Shown: positions 1-8,869, numbered from the stretch's first letter. The stretch is DNA of 64,000 nucleotides from Actinobacteria bacterium OK074 (GCA_001298575.1 LJCV01000256.1:1-64000), one strand, 5' to 3'. Notes: generated by a model from the sequence alone, not told the origin. A program made the numbers and translations.

Positions 1-939
1 GGCGGCGGACACCGCCGTACGGGCCGCCTGGGCCGCGCGGTCGGCGGCAGCCGCCGCACGGGACGCGGCTGCCGCCGCCCGGCCCGCCGCCGCCTTGGCC
101 GCCAGGGCCTCTTCGGCCGCGACCAGCGCCGCCGCCTTGGCCGCCTGGGTGGCCTTCTCCGCCTTGGCCGCCTCCTCCTTGGCGGTCTCGGTCAGCTCCT
201 GCGCCCGCTTCTGCGCCGTGTCGGCCAGCTGCGCCAACTGCGCGACGGTGAGCGTCTCCTGGTCCCGCGCGGCGGCGACCGCCCACCCGTCGTCCAGGAA
301 CTCCTGGACGTCCTCGGCGGTGCCGTCCAGCGCCTGCCCCGCGAGCTTCTTGACGTTCGCGCCGCCGGAGTACAGCAGTTGGGCCACCTTGACCCGGTTG
401 TCGTCGTCGCGCGCCTTGTACTGGCCCGTTCCGATGAACGCGGCCCAGTCGTCCGCCGTGCCGTCCAGCGCCGCGCTGGCCGCCTTCTTCACGCCCGGAC
501 CGCCGAAGGCCGAGATCTGCGCCACCTCGACGCGCAGATCCTCGTCGTAGGGCTCGTCGAAGCCGTCGTTCAGGAACGCCTGCAACTGCTCGGCGCCGCC
601 GCTCAGCGCGGTCCCGGCCGACTCCCGCACGGCCGGGCCGCCCATGGCCATGACCTGGGCGACCTGGACCCGCAGGTCCTCTTCCCAGAGGTCGGGCAGG
701 TCCGCCGTCATGAACGTCTCGATGTCGGCGTCCGACCCGGTCAGGGCCACCGCAGCGGCCCCGCGCACGCCCGGGCCGCCGTACTTCCACGCTTCCAGGA
801 CGTCCGCCCTGTCGAACCCCGGCTCCGGGACGTCGTCGGCCGCGGCAGGACGCAGATCGATCCCCAGCACCATCACCAGGGCTATCAGCGCCGCCACGAT
901 TCCGCGCCATCCCGGCACGGCTCGCAACCTGGCATTCAA
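1..939 (-). CDS. Secreted ALF-repeat protein (C-terminus cut by window edge)
   Basis: Read on the reverse strand, 313 codons run without a stop to the left edge, so the C-terminus is missing. The TTG start at 939 follows a GGAG site. Residues 1-35 form a signal peptide (basic start, hydrophobic stretch, Ala-rich cleavage region). Four to five repeats of about 43 residues follow, each with a core like GGPGVR.AA..AL.G and an acidic FL/FM..D element; this is the ALF repeat (PF03752) common in secreted streptomycete proteins. From about residue 235 the chain becomes an Ala/Lys/Glu/Arg-rich coiled coil. The function of such proteins is unknown; the missing part may carry a toxin or hydrolase domain. 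Confidence 0.8.
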   Translation of the reverse strand, partial: MNARLRAVPGWRGIVAALIALVMVLGIDLRPAAADDVPEPGFDRADVLEAWKYGGPGVRGAAAVALTGSDADIETFMTADLPDLWEEDLRVQVAQVMAMGGPAVRESAGTALSGGAEQLQAFLNDGFDEPYDEDLRVEVAQISAFGGPGVKKAASAALDGTADDWAAFIGTGQYKARDDDNRVKVAQLLYSGGANVKKLAGQALDGTAEDVQEFLDDGWAVAAARDQETLTVAQLAQLADTAQKRAQELTETAKEEAAKAEKATQAAKAAALVAAEEALAAKAAAGRAAAAASRAAAAADRAAQAARTAVSAA

Positions 940-1885
940 CGTGTTACTCCCTTGATCGGTCTGTTCGGTCTGATCGGTCGACTGGTTCGTCGACGTTCGG
1001 TGGGGCCTTTCCGTAATCCACGCGCGGCTCTCCACCACGACGGAAAACGACCCGAAAGAAAGATCGCGAAAATGACCCGTCCAACCGGCAGCGAAAACCG
1101 GCGCGGGCGACGCCTGGAAATTCCCGAAGAAGAGCTCGGGAGGGCTCAGGAAGGGCCCAGGAAGGGCTCAGGAGGAATCAGGAAGGATTACAACGGCGCG
1201 CTTCGCCACCGGTTCCGGCCGTCGGCCGTCCGGGGACACGCACACTCACAAGAGGTAGCAAAAAGGACGCAGGGTTAGATTTCAGTCAGATCATGAGCAC
1301 GTCACACTCGCGGCCGAAACCGTCGCCATCGAGGAACGCCATCGCACCCCAGGGGGCCCGCCCCAAGAGCGCACCACCACACATCCGGCCGCGGCCACCA
1401 GCGCCGCCCGACCGGGCCCACAACACCGTCCCATCTGCATGTTCCCCCGTCTGTCCAGGTCGGGCACGCCCGACACCCCCGTCGACATCACCACACGATC
1501 TTTACCTTCGGTTTACGACTTTCACAGTCGATTCATGGCCATCTTCAAGCCTCGGGTGGCTTGTTTTGATCGCTACAGACCAGCCACTCGACCACCCGGC
1601 CCCGCTCGTTACGCTTTCTTCATCAAAACCCGTACAACCTTTCCCGGTTGTGATCGGCCTCACGCCCAGAAACCGTCCCTCATCCGATTTGCGCGATTCC
1701 CCGAAGTGGACAGGGCCGGGCTCGCGGGGTTACATGAAAAAGAATTCGAGCAGTCTTCCGGCACGCAGGCGGTTCTGTTTCCGTTGCCGGAAGTGGGGGG
1801 CTGCCCGTCAATCCCGGTCGCCCTCACACCTGTGCGTGAAATGAGCTCCCGCCCGCCTGCCCGGAGCCGAAAAGTGAGGATGACA
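940..1885. other. Long intergenic region, no convincing gene
   Basis: This 946-base gap separates two divergently transcribed secreted-protein genes. I see no reading frame with coding character: the open frames lack recognisable domains and good start sites. It holds an AT-richer stretch around 1495-1570 that could contain promoters. It also holds a purine-rich degenerate repeat at about 1137-1195, built on GGGCTCAGGAA-like units. Confidence 0.5.
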
Positions 1886-2428
1886 ATGACGGAACGTGCC
1901 GCGATGCGGGCAAGAACCCACCGGAAAAGAATCATGGGCACCACGCTGGCCGCGGTGGCCGCGGGTGCCCTGGCCTGGTTCGGGGTGACGAGCGGCTCGC
2001 CCGCCCCGGGGACCACCGGCTCGGGACCGGTCACCGCCGTGGCGGACGCGGCCCCCGGCTACGCGGTGGAGGACTTCGCCTACCCCGGCGCCGCCAAGAT
2101 CCTCGCCGAGCAGAACATCGTCCTCAAACGCGGCGACGGCCACATCACCCTCGCCACCTGCGCGAGCGACACCGGCCAACTCGAAGTCTGGGCACGGGAC
2201 AAGGACAAGATCTGCTTCAAGGTCACCGGCAACTCAGGCTGGCTGACGCTCGAAATCCCCTCCGTCTACGCCGTACGCGGCAACGACTACACAACCGCCG
2301 TCGACATGACCGTCGGCACCGAGGCCAAGAGCTTCGACGTCGCCAAGAACGCCTGGACCCCGGTCGGAGAGAGCGCCGACGAACAAGGCCGCGAATTCAT
2401 GCTCGTGGAGATCAGGACCGCCAAGTAG
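1886..2428 (+). CDS. Secreted hypothetical protein
   Basis: The product is 180 residues. The ATG at 1886 is preferred because the GAGG site at 1876-1879 sits six bases upstream; an ATG at 1880 overlaps that site. Residues 1-35 have a twin-arginine-like basic start (RARTHRKR) and a hydrophobic core, so the protein is exported. The mature part contains YPGAAKILAEQ and GDGHITLATC and two cysteines, which could form a disulfide. I recognise it only as a small secreted actinobacterial family of unknown function. The last codon and stop (AAGTAG) are the first bases of a 29-base tandem repeat that continues downstream. Confidence 0.7.
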   Translation: MTERAAMRARTHRKRIMGTTLAAVAAGALAWFGVTSGSPAPGTTGSGPVTAVADAAPGYAVEDFAYPGAAKILAEQNIVLKRGDGHITLATCASDTGQLEVWARDKDKICFKVTGNSGWLTLEIPSVYAVRGNDYTTAVDMTVGTEAKSFDVAKNAWTPVGESADEQGREFMLVEIRTAK

Positions 2429-2566
2429 CGGCCGGCGGGCGCCTGTTGCCCAAGTAGCCGCGGGTGGGCGCCTGTTGCCCAGGCAGCCGCGGGCACAGGC
2501 CAGTTGCCCAACTACCCGTAGGCCGACGCAGGTTGCCCAAGTGCCGCCGGGCGCAAGCCAGTTGCC
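2423..2566. repeat. Five 29-base tandem repeats spanning a stop codon
   Basis: Units begin at 2423, 2452, 2481, 2510 and 2539; the first four are exactly 29 bases and the last is 28. Each starts with an AAGTAG-like hexamer and ends with GTTGCCC. The first hexamer is the Lys codon and stop of the upstream gene. No spacers separate the units, so this is not a CRISPR array. Confidence 0.85.
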
Positions 2567-2627
2567 AGGCACCCACGGACAGCCACACCACTCTTCCCTC
2601 CACCACCCCACTCCAAGGATTCCCGTC

Positions 2628-4844
2628 TTGCGACACACCAGACCCCTGCGCCTCGCCGCGCTGGCCACGGTCCTGACCGCCGGCCCGCTCGCGCTGTGCG
2701 CCTCCGTCGTGCCCGCGTCCGCCGTGACCGGCCCCGCCGTCACCGACACCACGTTCGCGTACACCGCGCAGCTCGCCATCGGCGACTACGACCGCGGCTG
2801 CTCGGGCGTCCTCGTCGACACCGAATGGCTGCTGACCGCGGCCAGTTGCTTCGCCGACGACCCGGCCGCGAGCCTCGCCGTCCCCGCGGGCAAGCCCAAG
2901 CCGGCGACCACCGCGACCATCGGCCGCTCCGACCTCACCAGCACCGGCGGCGCCGTACGCCAGGTCGTCGAGCTGGTCCCCCGTACCGACCGCGACGTGG
3001 TCCTGGCCCGCCTGAACCGCCCGGTCACCAACGTGGCCCCCGTCGCGCTGGCCACCGCCGCGCCCGCCGCGGGCGAGGAGCTGAAGTTCGCCGGGTACGG
3101 CCGTACCAAGACCGAGTGGGCGCCGCTGAACCTGCACTCCGGCGCCCTCTCGGTGGACGCGGCGGCCACCACTACGGCCACCGTCACCGGCAAGGACGGC
3201 GTGGCCGCGTGCGCGGGCGACACCGGCGGCCCGGTGGTCCGCACCGTGAACGGCACCCCGCAACTGGTGGCCCTCAACAGCCGGTCCTACCAAGGTGGTT
3301 GCTTCGGCATCGACGCGACCGTCACCAGCACCGGCGGCATCGACGCCCGCGTCGACGACCTCGCCTCCTGGGTCGACACGGCCGTCGGCGCGAACCGGAT
3401 CACCGACTTCAACTGCGACGGCGTCGAGGACATCGCCATCGCCGACCCGCGCGGAGCCGTCGCGGGCAAGGCCGACGCCGGTCTCGTCCGGATCGTCTAC
3501 GGCGGCGGCAAGGGCACCGCCGAGATCAACCAGGACCTCGACTGGGTCAACGGCGGCTCCGAGGCGGGCGACCGCTTCGGCGACAGCCTCGCCACCGTCG
3601 ACTCCAACGAGGACGGCTGCACCGACCTCGTCGTCGGCACCCCCAGCGAGGACCTCGGCACCGCCACCGACGCGGGCATGGTCGACGTCCTGTACGGCGC
3701 CGTCGACGGCCTCGGCACGGGCGCGGCGAAGGACACCAACTACCAGCAGGGCAACGGCAACGGCTCCATCGCCGCGTCCAGCCCCGAGACCGGCGACCTG
3801 ATGGGCAAGGCGCTCGCCGCGGGCACCACCGTCGCCGGTGAGCCCTTCGTGGTGATCGGCACGCCCGGCGAGGCCCTCGGCACCATCACCAAGGCGGGCG
3901 AGGCGTTCTACGTGCACGGCGGCACCAACGTCGCCGTCCACCAGGACAGCCTGGACGTGCCCGGCGCCGCGGAGGCGGACGACGGCTTCGGCGCCGTGAT
4001 CGCGGCCGACGCCAACCACATCGCCATCGGCGCCCCGGGCGAGGCCATCGGCACCGACGCGGACGCGGGCAACCTCGCGGTCTTCGACCCCAACAAGCTG
4101 AACTCGGAGAGCAGGCCCACCCCGCTCTTCGGCCTCGACCAGGACCTCGACACCGTCTCCGGCGGCGCCGAGGCCGGTGACCTCTTCGGCGCCTCCCTCG
4201 CCCTGGTCCCGTACCGCCCCTCGGGCGCGGCGACCGCCAACGAGTCGATCCTGGTGGTCGGTTCGCCCGGCGAGGACCTGCCCATCAACGACGTCAACAC
4301 GGTCGACACGGGCACCGTCTACTCCTTCCGCGTCACCGCGACGGGCACGTACAGCCAGCTCAACTCGTACTCGACGGGCACCGCGGACGACGACGTCTCC
4401 GGCAGCGCCGAGGCCGGCGACAAGTTCGGCACGACCGTGACCGCGATCAACACCGCGCCCCGCGCGGTGAGCACCACGGCGACGCTGAAGCTGGCCGTCG
4501 GCGCCCCGAACGAGGCCATCGGCACCGTCACCAACGCGGGCGCCCTCAGCACGTTCTCGCTCCTGGGCACCCCCGGCGCGAACGACCGCTGGCTGGAGGC
4601 GGGCGACGGCGACGGCATCCCCGGCACCCCCGGCGCGGGCCAACTCGTAGGCTCCAGCCTGCACTTCACCGGCACCCGGCTGTACGTCGGCATGCCGAAC
4701 GGCCCGTCCGCCTACGGCGCCCTGCACGCCCTCCCGCTCTCCAACGTGACCGCGGGCGGCGCGGTGGCCGCGGTCACCACGTACCAGCCGGGCACGGGCG
4801 GCCTGCCGGCGGCGGGCGTCGACTTCGGTACGACGGCACGCTGA
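2628..4844 (+). CDS. Secreted trypsin-fold pseudoprotease with FG-GAP repeats
   Basis: The product is 738 residues. The TTG at 2628 follows AAGGA at 2615-2619. Residues 1-32 form a signal peptide. Residues 40-240 have the trypsin (S1) fold, but the motif normally reading TAAHC is TAASC (Ser-73 for His) and the motif normally reading GDSGGP is GDTGGP (Thr-199 for Ser), while Asp-123 is kept. Proteolysis is therefore doubtful and a binding role more likely. From about residue 255 to the end run six or seven FG-GAP blades with D.N.DG..D metal loops and GAPGE/GTPGE turns, giving an integrin-alpha-like propeller. It stands alone and ends in a strong hairpin terminator. Confidence 0.85.
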   Translation: MRHTRPLRLAALATVLTAGPLALCASVVPASAVTGPAVTDTTFAYTAQLAIGDYDRGCSGVLVDTEWLLTAASCFADDPAASLAVPAGKPKPATTATIGRSDLTSTGGAVRQVVELVPRTDRDVVLARLNRPVTNVAPVALATAAPAAGEELKFAGYGRTKTEWAPLNLHSGALSVDAAATTTATVTGKDGVAACAGDTGGPVVRTVNGTPQLVALNSRSYQGGCFGIDATVTSTGGIDARVDDLASWVDTAVGANRITDFNCDGVEDIAIADPRGAVAGKADAGLVRIVYGGGKGTAEINQDLDWVNGGSEAGDRFGDSLATVDSNEDGCTDLVVGTPSEDLGTATDAGMVDVLYGAVDGLGTGAAKDTNYQQGNGNGSIAASSPETGDLMGKALAAGTTVAGEPFVVIGTPGEALGTITKAGEAFYVHGGTNVAVHQDSLDVPGAAEADDGFGAVIAADANHIAIGAPGEAIGTDADAGNLAVFDPNKLNSESRPTPLFGLDQDLDTVSGGAEAGDLFGASLALVPYRPSGAATANESILVVGSPGEDLPINDVNTVDTGTVYSFRVTATGTYSQLNSYSTGTADDDVSGSAEAGDKFGTTVTAINTAPRAVSTTATLKLAVGAPNEAIGTVTNAGALSTFSLLGTPGANDRWLEAGDGDGIPGTPGAGQLVGSSLHFTGTRLYVGMPNGPSAYGALHALPLSNVTAGGAVAAVTTYQPGTGGLPAAGVDFGTTAR

Positions 4845-4860
4845 CCCGAACCGCACCACC

Positions 4861-4902
4861 ACATCCCCTAGGGAGGCACCAGCACGCCCCCCTAGGGGAT
4901 GT
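4861..4902 (+). terminator. Strong hairpin terminator
   Basis: Thirteen-base perfect arms (4861-4873 and 4890-4902) around a 16-base loop, 17 bases after the FG-GAP gene stop. The arms contain the CCTAGG hexamer. Confidence 0.75.
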
Positions 4903-4979
4903 CACAGCTAGGCAGCAAACCCGTCCCCATCCACCCCACCCCGCCGCACCATCCCCCAGGACCAGGTACGTTCGATGAC

Positions 4980-5972
4980 GTGGCTGGATTCAGGATCGGA
5001 CGCGGCCGGGAGAACAACCCCGCCCCCCAAGCTCGACCGCAACACCCTCCGTACGGACAGCAGGGACCGTCGTACGGCTACCCGTCGTCGCCGTCGTCGC
5101 CGTCATCGCCCCCGCAGCAGCCGTACGGCGGTGCCGGTGCCCCGGGCGGGCAGCCGAACGGCTGGCCGACGGCCTCGCAGGGCAACGGCAACCGGTACGG
5201 GCAGACGCAGGGCGGCGGCGGCGGTTACGACGAGCCGGAGTACTTCGGCGACGGCGGCGCCGCGCACCAGGGCGGCTACCCGCAGCAGGGCCAGGGCGGT
5301 CACGGCGGCGGTCACGACCCGTACGCGGCGGACAACCCGGGCCACACCACGGCGTTCTCGATCGACGAGGCGGACGCGTACCAGCAGGGCGGCACCTACC
5401 GCGCGGGCGCGGCCCCGGCCCCGCCGATCGGCCCCCGCCTGCACTGGAAGGAACTCCTGCGGGGCATCTTCCTGGCCCCGAACCAGACCTTCCTCCAGAT
5501 GCGGGACTACACGATGTGGGGCCCGGCCCTGATCGTCACGTTCCTCTACGGCCTGCTCGCCGTCTTCGGCTTCGACACCGCGCGCGAGGACGCGATCAAC
5601 GCGACGCTCTCCAACGCCGTACCGATCGTGCTGATCACGGCGGTGGCGATCGTGCTGAGCGCGTTCGTCCTCGGCGTGGTCACGCACACGCTGGCCCGCC
5701 AGCTCGGCGGCGACGGCGCCTGGCAGCCGACGGTCGGCCTGTCGATGCTGATCATGTGCCTGACGGACGCGCCCCGCCTGATCGTGGCGATGTTCGCGGG
5801 CGGCAACGCGTCCTTCGTACAGATCCTCGGCTGGATCACCTGGATCGCGGCGGGCGTCCTGTTCACCCTGATGGTCGGCAAGTCCCACGACCTGCCGTGG
5901 CCGAAGGCGCTGGGGGCGTCGGCGATCCAGCTGGTGGCACTGCTGTCGATCGTGAAGCTGGGGACGTTCTAG
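4980..5972 (+). CDS. Yip1-domain integral membrane protein
   Basis: The product is 330 residues. I chose the GTG at 4980 because it gives the start VAGFRIGRGR, which resembles starts I recall for this family; the upstream 27 codons are Pro/His-rich without a ribosome site of their own. Residues 10-150 are a disordered Gly/Pro/Gln/Tyr-rich cytoplasmic region. Residues 160-330 carry five hydrophobic helices matching the Yip1 domain, starting after the sequence WKELLRGIFLAPNQTF. Function in bacteria is unclear; a role in membrane organisation is only a guess. It converges with the phosphoribosyltransferase gene. Confidence 0.75.
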   Translation: MAGFRIGRGRENNPAPQARPQHPPYGQQGPSYGYPSSPSSPSSPPQQPYGGAGAPGGQPNGWPTASQGNGNRYGQTQGGGGGYDEPEYFGDGGAAHQGGYPQQGQGGHGGGHDPYAADNPGHTTAFSIDEADAYQQGGTYRAGAAPAPPIGPRLHWKELLRGIFLAPNQTFLQMRDYTMWGPALIVTFLYGLLAVFGFDTAREDAINATLSNAVPIVLITAVAIVLSAFVLGVVTHTLARQLGGDGAWQPTVGLSMLIMCLTDAPRLIVAMFAGGNASFVQILGWITWIAAGVLFTLMVGKSHDLPWPKALGASAIQLVALLSIVKLGTF

Positions 5973-5983
5973 GGGGCGTCCCC
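5960..5983. terminator. Possible bidirectional terminator
   Basis: Seven-base arms GGGGACG/CGTCCCC around a 10-base loop overlap the stop of the Yip1 gene, between two convergent genes. Confidence 0.4.
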
Positions 5984-6003
5984 AAGGGTCGGGACAACTT
6001 ACG

Positions 6004-6540
6004 TCAGGCGTCGAGAACCTGCCGCCCCGCACGCCGGACGACGGGCGGTTCGACGCTCCACGGAAAGTTGATCCACAGATCGGTGGTCTTCCACACGTAC
6101 TCGCACTTGACGAGCGAGGCGGGCTTCTCGTAGATCACCGCGGACCGCACTTCGGCGGCCTGTTCGGCGCAGAAGTCGTGTACGAGTTTGAGGGTCTTGC
6201 CGGTGTCGGCGACATCGTCGGCGACGAGGACACGCTTCTGCGAGAAGTCGACGAGGTTGGGCAGCGGAGGAAGCATGACCGGCAGGTCGAGCGTCTTCCC
6301 AACGCCTTCGTAGAACTCGACGTTGACGAGATGAATGTTCTTGCAGTCGAGGGCGTAGGCGAGCCCGCCGGCGACGAAGACACCACCGCGGGCGATGCTG
6401 AGGATGATGTCGGGAACGTACCCGTCCTCGGCGACGGCCTGCGCGAGTTCACGGACGGCGACGCCGAACTGCTCGTAGGAAAGACTCTCGCGAGCGGCGG
6501 CGGGTGCGGGCACAGGTGCCGCTACAGGGCTGTCACTCAT
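6004..6540 (-). CDS. Phosphoribosyltransferase
   Basis: The product is 178 residues, starting at ATG 6540 (MSDSPVAA). The PRTase fold (PF00156) is shown by the PRPP-binding loop VLVADDVADTGKT at residues 104-116 and by SIARGGVFVAGGLAYAL near residues 48-64. Proteins of this type transfer phosphoribose from PRPP to a purine base, usually xanthine, guanine or hypoxanthine; the substrate cannot be read from the sequence. It lies directly downstream of dCTP deaminase, which ends two bases from its start, so the two are probably one nucleotide-salvage transcription unit. Confidence 0.85.
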   Translation of the reverse strand: MSDSPVAAPVPAPAAARESLSYEQFGVAVRELAQAVAEDGYVPDIILSIARGGVFVAGGLAYALDCKNIHLVNVEFYEGVGKTLDLPVMLPPLPNLVDFSQKRVLVADDVADTGKTLKLVHDFCAEQAAEVRSAVIYEKPASLVKCEYVWKTTDLWINFPWSVEPPVVRRAGRQVLDA

Positions 6541-6542
6541 AC

Positions 6543-7118
6543 CTATACCTGGGTCCGGTGGAAGTTGAGGAAGGACCGGGAGGCGGTGGGCCCGCGCTGC
6601 CCCTGGTACCGGGAGCCGTAACGGTCGCTGCCGTAGGGGAACTCGGCGGGCGAGGAGAGCCGGAACATGCACAGCTGCCCGATCTTCATCCCCGGCCAGA
6701 GTTTGATGGGCAGGGTGGCGAGATTGCTGAGCTCAAGGGTGACGTGCCCGGAGAAGCCGGGGTCGATGAACCCGGCGGTGGAGTGCGTGACAAGCCCCAG
6801 CCGCCCCAGCGAACTCTTGCCCTCAAGCCGCGAGGCAAGGTCATCGGGAAGCGAAATGACTTCATAGGTACTGGCAAGCACGAACTCACCGGGATGGAGA
6901 ATGAAGGGCTCATCCCCCTCGGGCTCAACAAGCCGAGTGAGATCGGTCTGCTCAACAGACGGATCGATATGGGGGTATTTGTGGTTCTCGAACACGCGGA
7001 AGTAGCGGTCGAGCCGCACGTCGATGCTCGATGGCTGCACCATGGTCGGATCGAACGGATCGATGACGACCCGCCCCTTGTCGATCTCGTTCCGGATGTC
7101 CTGATCTGAGAGAAGCAC
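6543..7118 (-). CDS. dcd: dCTP deaminase
   Basis: The product is 191 residues, the usual size for this enzyme. The GTG at 7118 gives the expected start (V/M)LLSDQDIRNEI; the longer open frame upstream lacks conservation. It shows QPSSIDVRLD (residues 28-37), EGKSSLGRLGL (99-109) and STAGFIDPGFSGHVTLELSN (113-132), the last holding the catalytic Glu-129. It deaminates dCTP to supply dUTP/dUMP for thymidylate synthesis. Mycobacterial relatives of this length also hydrolyse the triphosphate, giving dUMP directly; whether this one does is not visible. It is cotranscribed with the phosphoribosyltransferase. Confidence 0.93.
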   Translation of the reverse strand: MLLSDQDIRNEIDKGRVVIDPFDPTMVQPSSIDVRLDRYFRVFENHKYPHIDPSVEQTDLTRLVEPEGDEPFILHPGEFVLASTYEVISLPDDLASRLEGKSSLGRLGLVTHSTAGFIDPGFSGHVTLELSNLATLPIKLWPGMKIGQLCMFRLSSPAEFPYGSDRYGSRYQGQRGPTASRSFLNFHRTQV

Positions 7119-7208
7119 GCCCCGAGGATACGCAAGACGCGCGGGCCACGGACAATCGCCGGGGCCCACGCGTCTCAACGGGCATGACGGCCTTGACGAC
7201 CAGAGGTC

Positions 7209-7418
7209 CTACGAGGCCGGCGAGGCGGCGTCCACCTCGACATGGGCGCCGGGGTCGACATGAGCGCCGACCCCATCAACAGGTACGACACTACGGAGCC
7301 GCGCACACCGCGGACACCGGATGAGCCGACCGGGACCGAGCCGCTCGGCCTGCTGCATCGGGAACGAAGCGGTGCTGAACACGTGCCCATCGGCACAGCG
7401 GACGACGGTGCGTTCCAT
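7209..7418 (-). CDS. Small zinc-ribbon protein
   Basis: The product is 69 residues. The ATG at 7418 gives MERTVVRCADGHVFSTASF, with CADGH and CPRC as a likely zinc-binding pair. I believe this to be a conserved small streptomycete protein. The longer open frame upstream is low-complexity and not part of it. No function is known; zinc ribbons of this size often bind nucleic acid or ribosomes. It reads away from the adjacent tRNA-Gly gene. Confidence 0.6.
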   Translation of the reverse strand: MERTVVRCADGHVFSTASFPMQQAERLGPGRLIRCPRCARLRSVVPVDGVGAHVDPGAHVEVDAASPAS

Positions 7419-7756
7419 CAAGTCCAAGGGTCCCTTCCCCAAGAGCCGCGTCTGGCTTGCTGCCGCGACGACAAAAGCCACATTACGGGATCGAAGGGGC
7501 GACCCTCCAGACGGCACTCCGACCCCGCCCGGACCCTCTCCCACCCCTCCACCGTACGCCCCAACTCACCACGCCCGCAGCCCTGTAACCCCCGAAACCA
7601 CGCCCCGCGGAGACAGGCCCCACCCCCGGAAAACCCCTCGAATCAGCCCCGAATCACCCCGGAAACAACAGCGCCCCCGGGACGCCGACACCGGGGGCAG
7701 AGCATGGGGTAGAGTGAACGAGCACTACGGCACCGAGCCATCGGCTGGCGCCACAC
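7419..7756. other. Intergenic region with possible tRNA promoter
   Basis: No gene is visible. A TAGAGT hexamer at 7710-7715, about 42 bases before the tRNA, could be its -10 element. The rest is C-rich, with an interrupted repeat CCCCGGAAA/CCCCGAATC near 7625-7670. Confidence 0.35.
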
Positions 7757-7830
7757 GCGGGTGTAGTTTAGTGGTAGAACATCAGCTTCCCAAGCTGAGA
7801 GTGCGAGTTCGATTCTCGTCACCCGCTCCA
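7757..7830 (+). tRNA. tRNA-Gly (anticodon CCC)
   Basis: The 74-base gene folds as a full cloverleaf: acceptor arms GCGGGTG/CACCCGC, D arm, anticodon stem TCAGC/GCTGA around loop TTCCCAA (anticodon CCC), T arm with GTTCGATTC, and an encoded CCA end. A hairpin terminator follows. Its 3' half is the integration target of the elements to the right, and the gene is left intact. Confidence 0.95.
7786..7829 (+). repeat. Attachment-site core, copy 1 (within tRNA-Gly)
   Basis: This 44-base segment of the tRNA, from the anticodon loop to the CC of the CCA end, recurs without mismatch at 12375-12418 and with five T-to-C changes at 18705-18747. This is the pattern left by site-specific integration into a tRNA 3' end. 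Confidence 0.85.
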
Positions 7831-8040
7831 TACTGAAACCCCCAGGTCGTTGGCTTGGGGGTTGTTTGTTGTGTGGGTTGGCGGGTGGGGGGGCGACGAC
7901 ATGTGCCTTGTGGTGAGGGTCGTCGAAGTCGGGGGCTCAACGCGGGGGACGCGTAAGGGAGTTGAGTTCACCCATCCACTCGCGGACTGCCCTGGCACAC
8001 AGCGCGCCCGCTCGCCTATATAAACGCCTACAGGGGCGTA
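7831..8040. repeat. Left-end segment shared by both integrated elements
   Basis: About 200 bases after the first att copy align with 12419-12630 after the second, including the terminator, a block around GGGGGCTCAACGCGGGGG and a longer block containing GACTGCCCTGGCACACAGCG. The third att copy lacks these blocks. This suggests two related elements inserted in tandem with the same left end. No gene is visible here. Confidence 0.65.
7837..7870 (+). terminator. tRNA-Gly terminator
   Basis: Arms AACCCCC/GGGGGTT (7837-7843, 7857-7863) are followed by a T-rich tail. The same hairpin is present after the second att copy (12428-12454) and in altered form after the third (18754-18780). Confidence 0.7.
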
Positions 8041-8080
8041 CGGGCTCGGAAGGCCGGCACCGCATCACCGGTCACCCGCT

Positions 8081-8869
8081 TCAAGTCGCGGGGAGTTGAT
8101 ACGCCAGTACGTAGGCGTCGGCGGACATCACGGTGTCGCACACTTCCACGGGCCTGCCTTCGGTGTCGTACGCGGTCCGCACGAGATGGATGACGGGGAC
8201 GCCGGAAGCGAGCCGCAGCGTCTTGACCTCGGTGGGTGTGGGCATCCGTGCGCGGATCTCCTCGTCGAAGTGGTCGAGGCGGTGGCCGAGTTCTTCGAGG
8301 CGGGCGTAGATGCCGCCGGGGCCGGGGTTGGGCTCGGCGATGGGAGTCCCGCGGGCGATGTCGAGGGGGAGGTAGGAGGTGGCGAACTCCACCGGCTTCC
8401 CGTCGAGGAGGTAGCGGCGCCGGCGAGCGAGCACGCGCCGTACGGAGGCGAGCCGAGTGGAGATGTCCTGACTGGCCTTCTCCTCCTTCACTTCCAGGCT
8501 GTCGACCTGGGGGCGGCTTCCGGCGGCGTCGGCTTCGACGATGAACGCGGATTTGCCCTGCTCGCGGTGGCGTCGGGCAAAGCGGTCGGAGGCAAGCCGC
8601 CGGACGGGCGGCCGGGGCCGCACAAACACACCCTTCCCGTGCTCGGCGTGCACGAGCCCTTCGCCCTGGAGGACGGAGAAGGAGTTGCGGACCGTCATCC
8701 GGGACACCCCGTAATGCTCGACCAGGTCAGCCTCAGAGGGCAGCTTCTCGCCCTCCTTGAAACGGCCGCGGTCGATGGCTTCACGGAGGTGATCGGCGAT
8801 CTGCCGGAAGACCGCACGATCACTTGTGGGGTCAAGGTCGCCGAGGAGGCCCGAACGGAGAGGGCTCAC
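8081..8869 (-). CDS. GntR-family repressor with UTRA domain (KorSA-like)
   Basis: The product is 262 residues. The GTG at 8869 follows AAGGAG. Residues 15-85 are a winged helix (KLPSEADLVEHYGVSRMTVRNSF) and residues 100-255 a UTRA ligand-binding domain. Such regulators repress their own divergent promoter. It sits back-to-back with a Nudix gene, just inside a tRNA-integrated element. In pSAM2-type conjugative elements the GntR repressor KorSA is likewise found with the Nudix protein Pif. That parallel, not sequence comparison, is why I suggest an element-maintenance role. Confidence 0.85.
   Translation of the reverse strand: MSPLRSGLLGDLDPTSDRAVFRQIADHLREAIDRGRFKEGEKLPSEADLVEHYGVSRMTVRNSFSVLQGEGLVHAEHGKGVFVRPRPPVRRLASDRFARRHREQGKSAFIVEADAAGSRPQVDSLEVKEEKASQDISTRLASVRRVLARRRRYLLDGKPVEFATSYLPLDIARGTPIAEPNPGPGGIYARLEELGHRLDHFDEEIRARMPTPTEVKTLRLASGVPVIHLVRTAYDTEGRPVEVCDTVMSADAYVLAYQLPAT

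Noticed and set aside
379..1278. 299-codon plus-strand open frame at the left end
   Set aside because: It overlaps the ALF-repeat gene antisense and continues into non-coding DNA; the composition is that of a shadow frame.
2423..2566. CRISPR array
   Set aside because: The 29-base units are directly adjacent without unique spacers, and no cas gene is present in the window.
2412..4862. 816-codon open frame on the minus strand
   Set aside because: It is the antisense shadow of the FG-GAP gene: Arg/Gly/Ala/Val-only composition, no domain, and the plus-strand frame has a signal peptide, repeats and a terminator.
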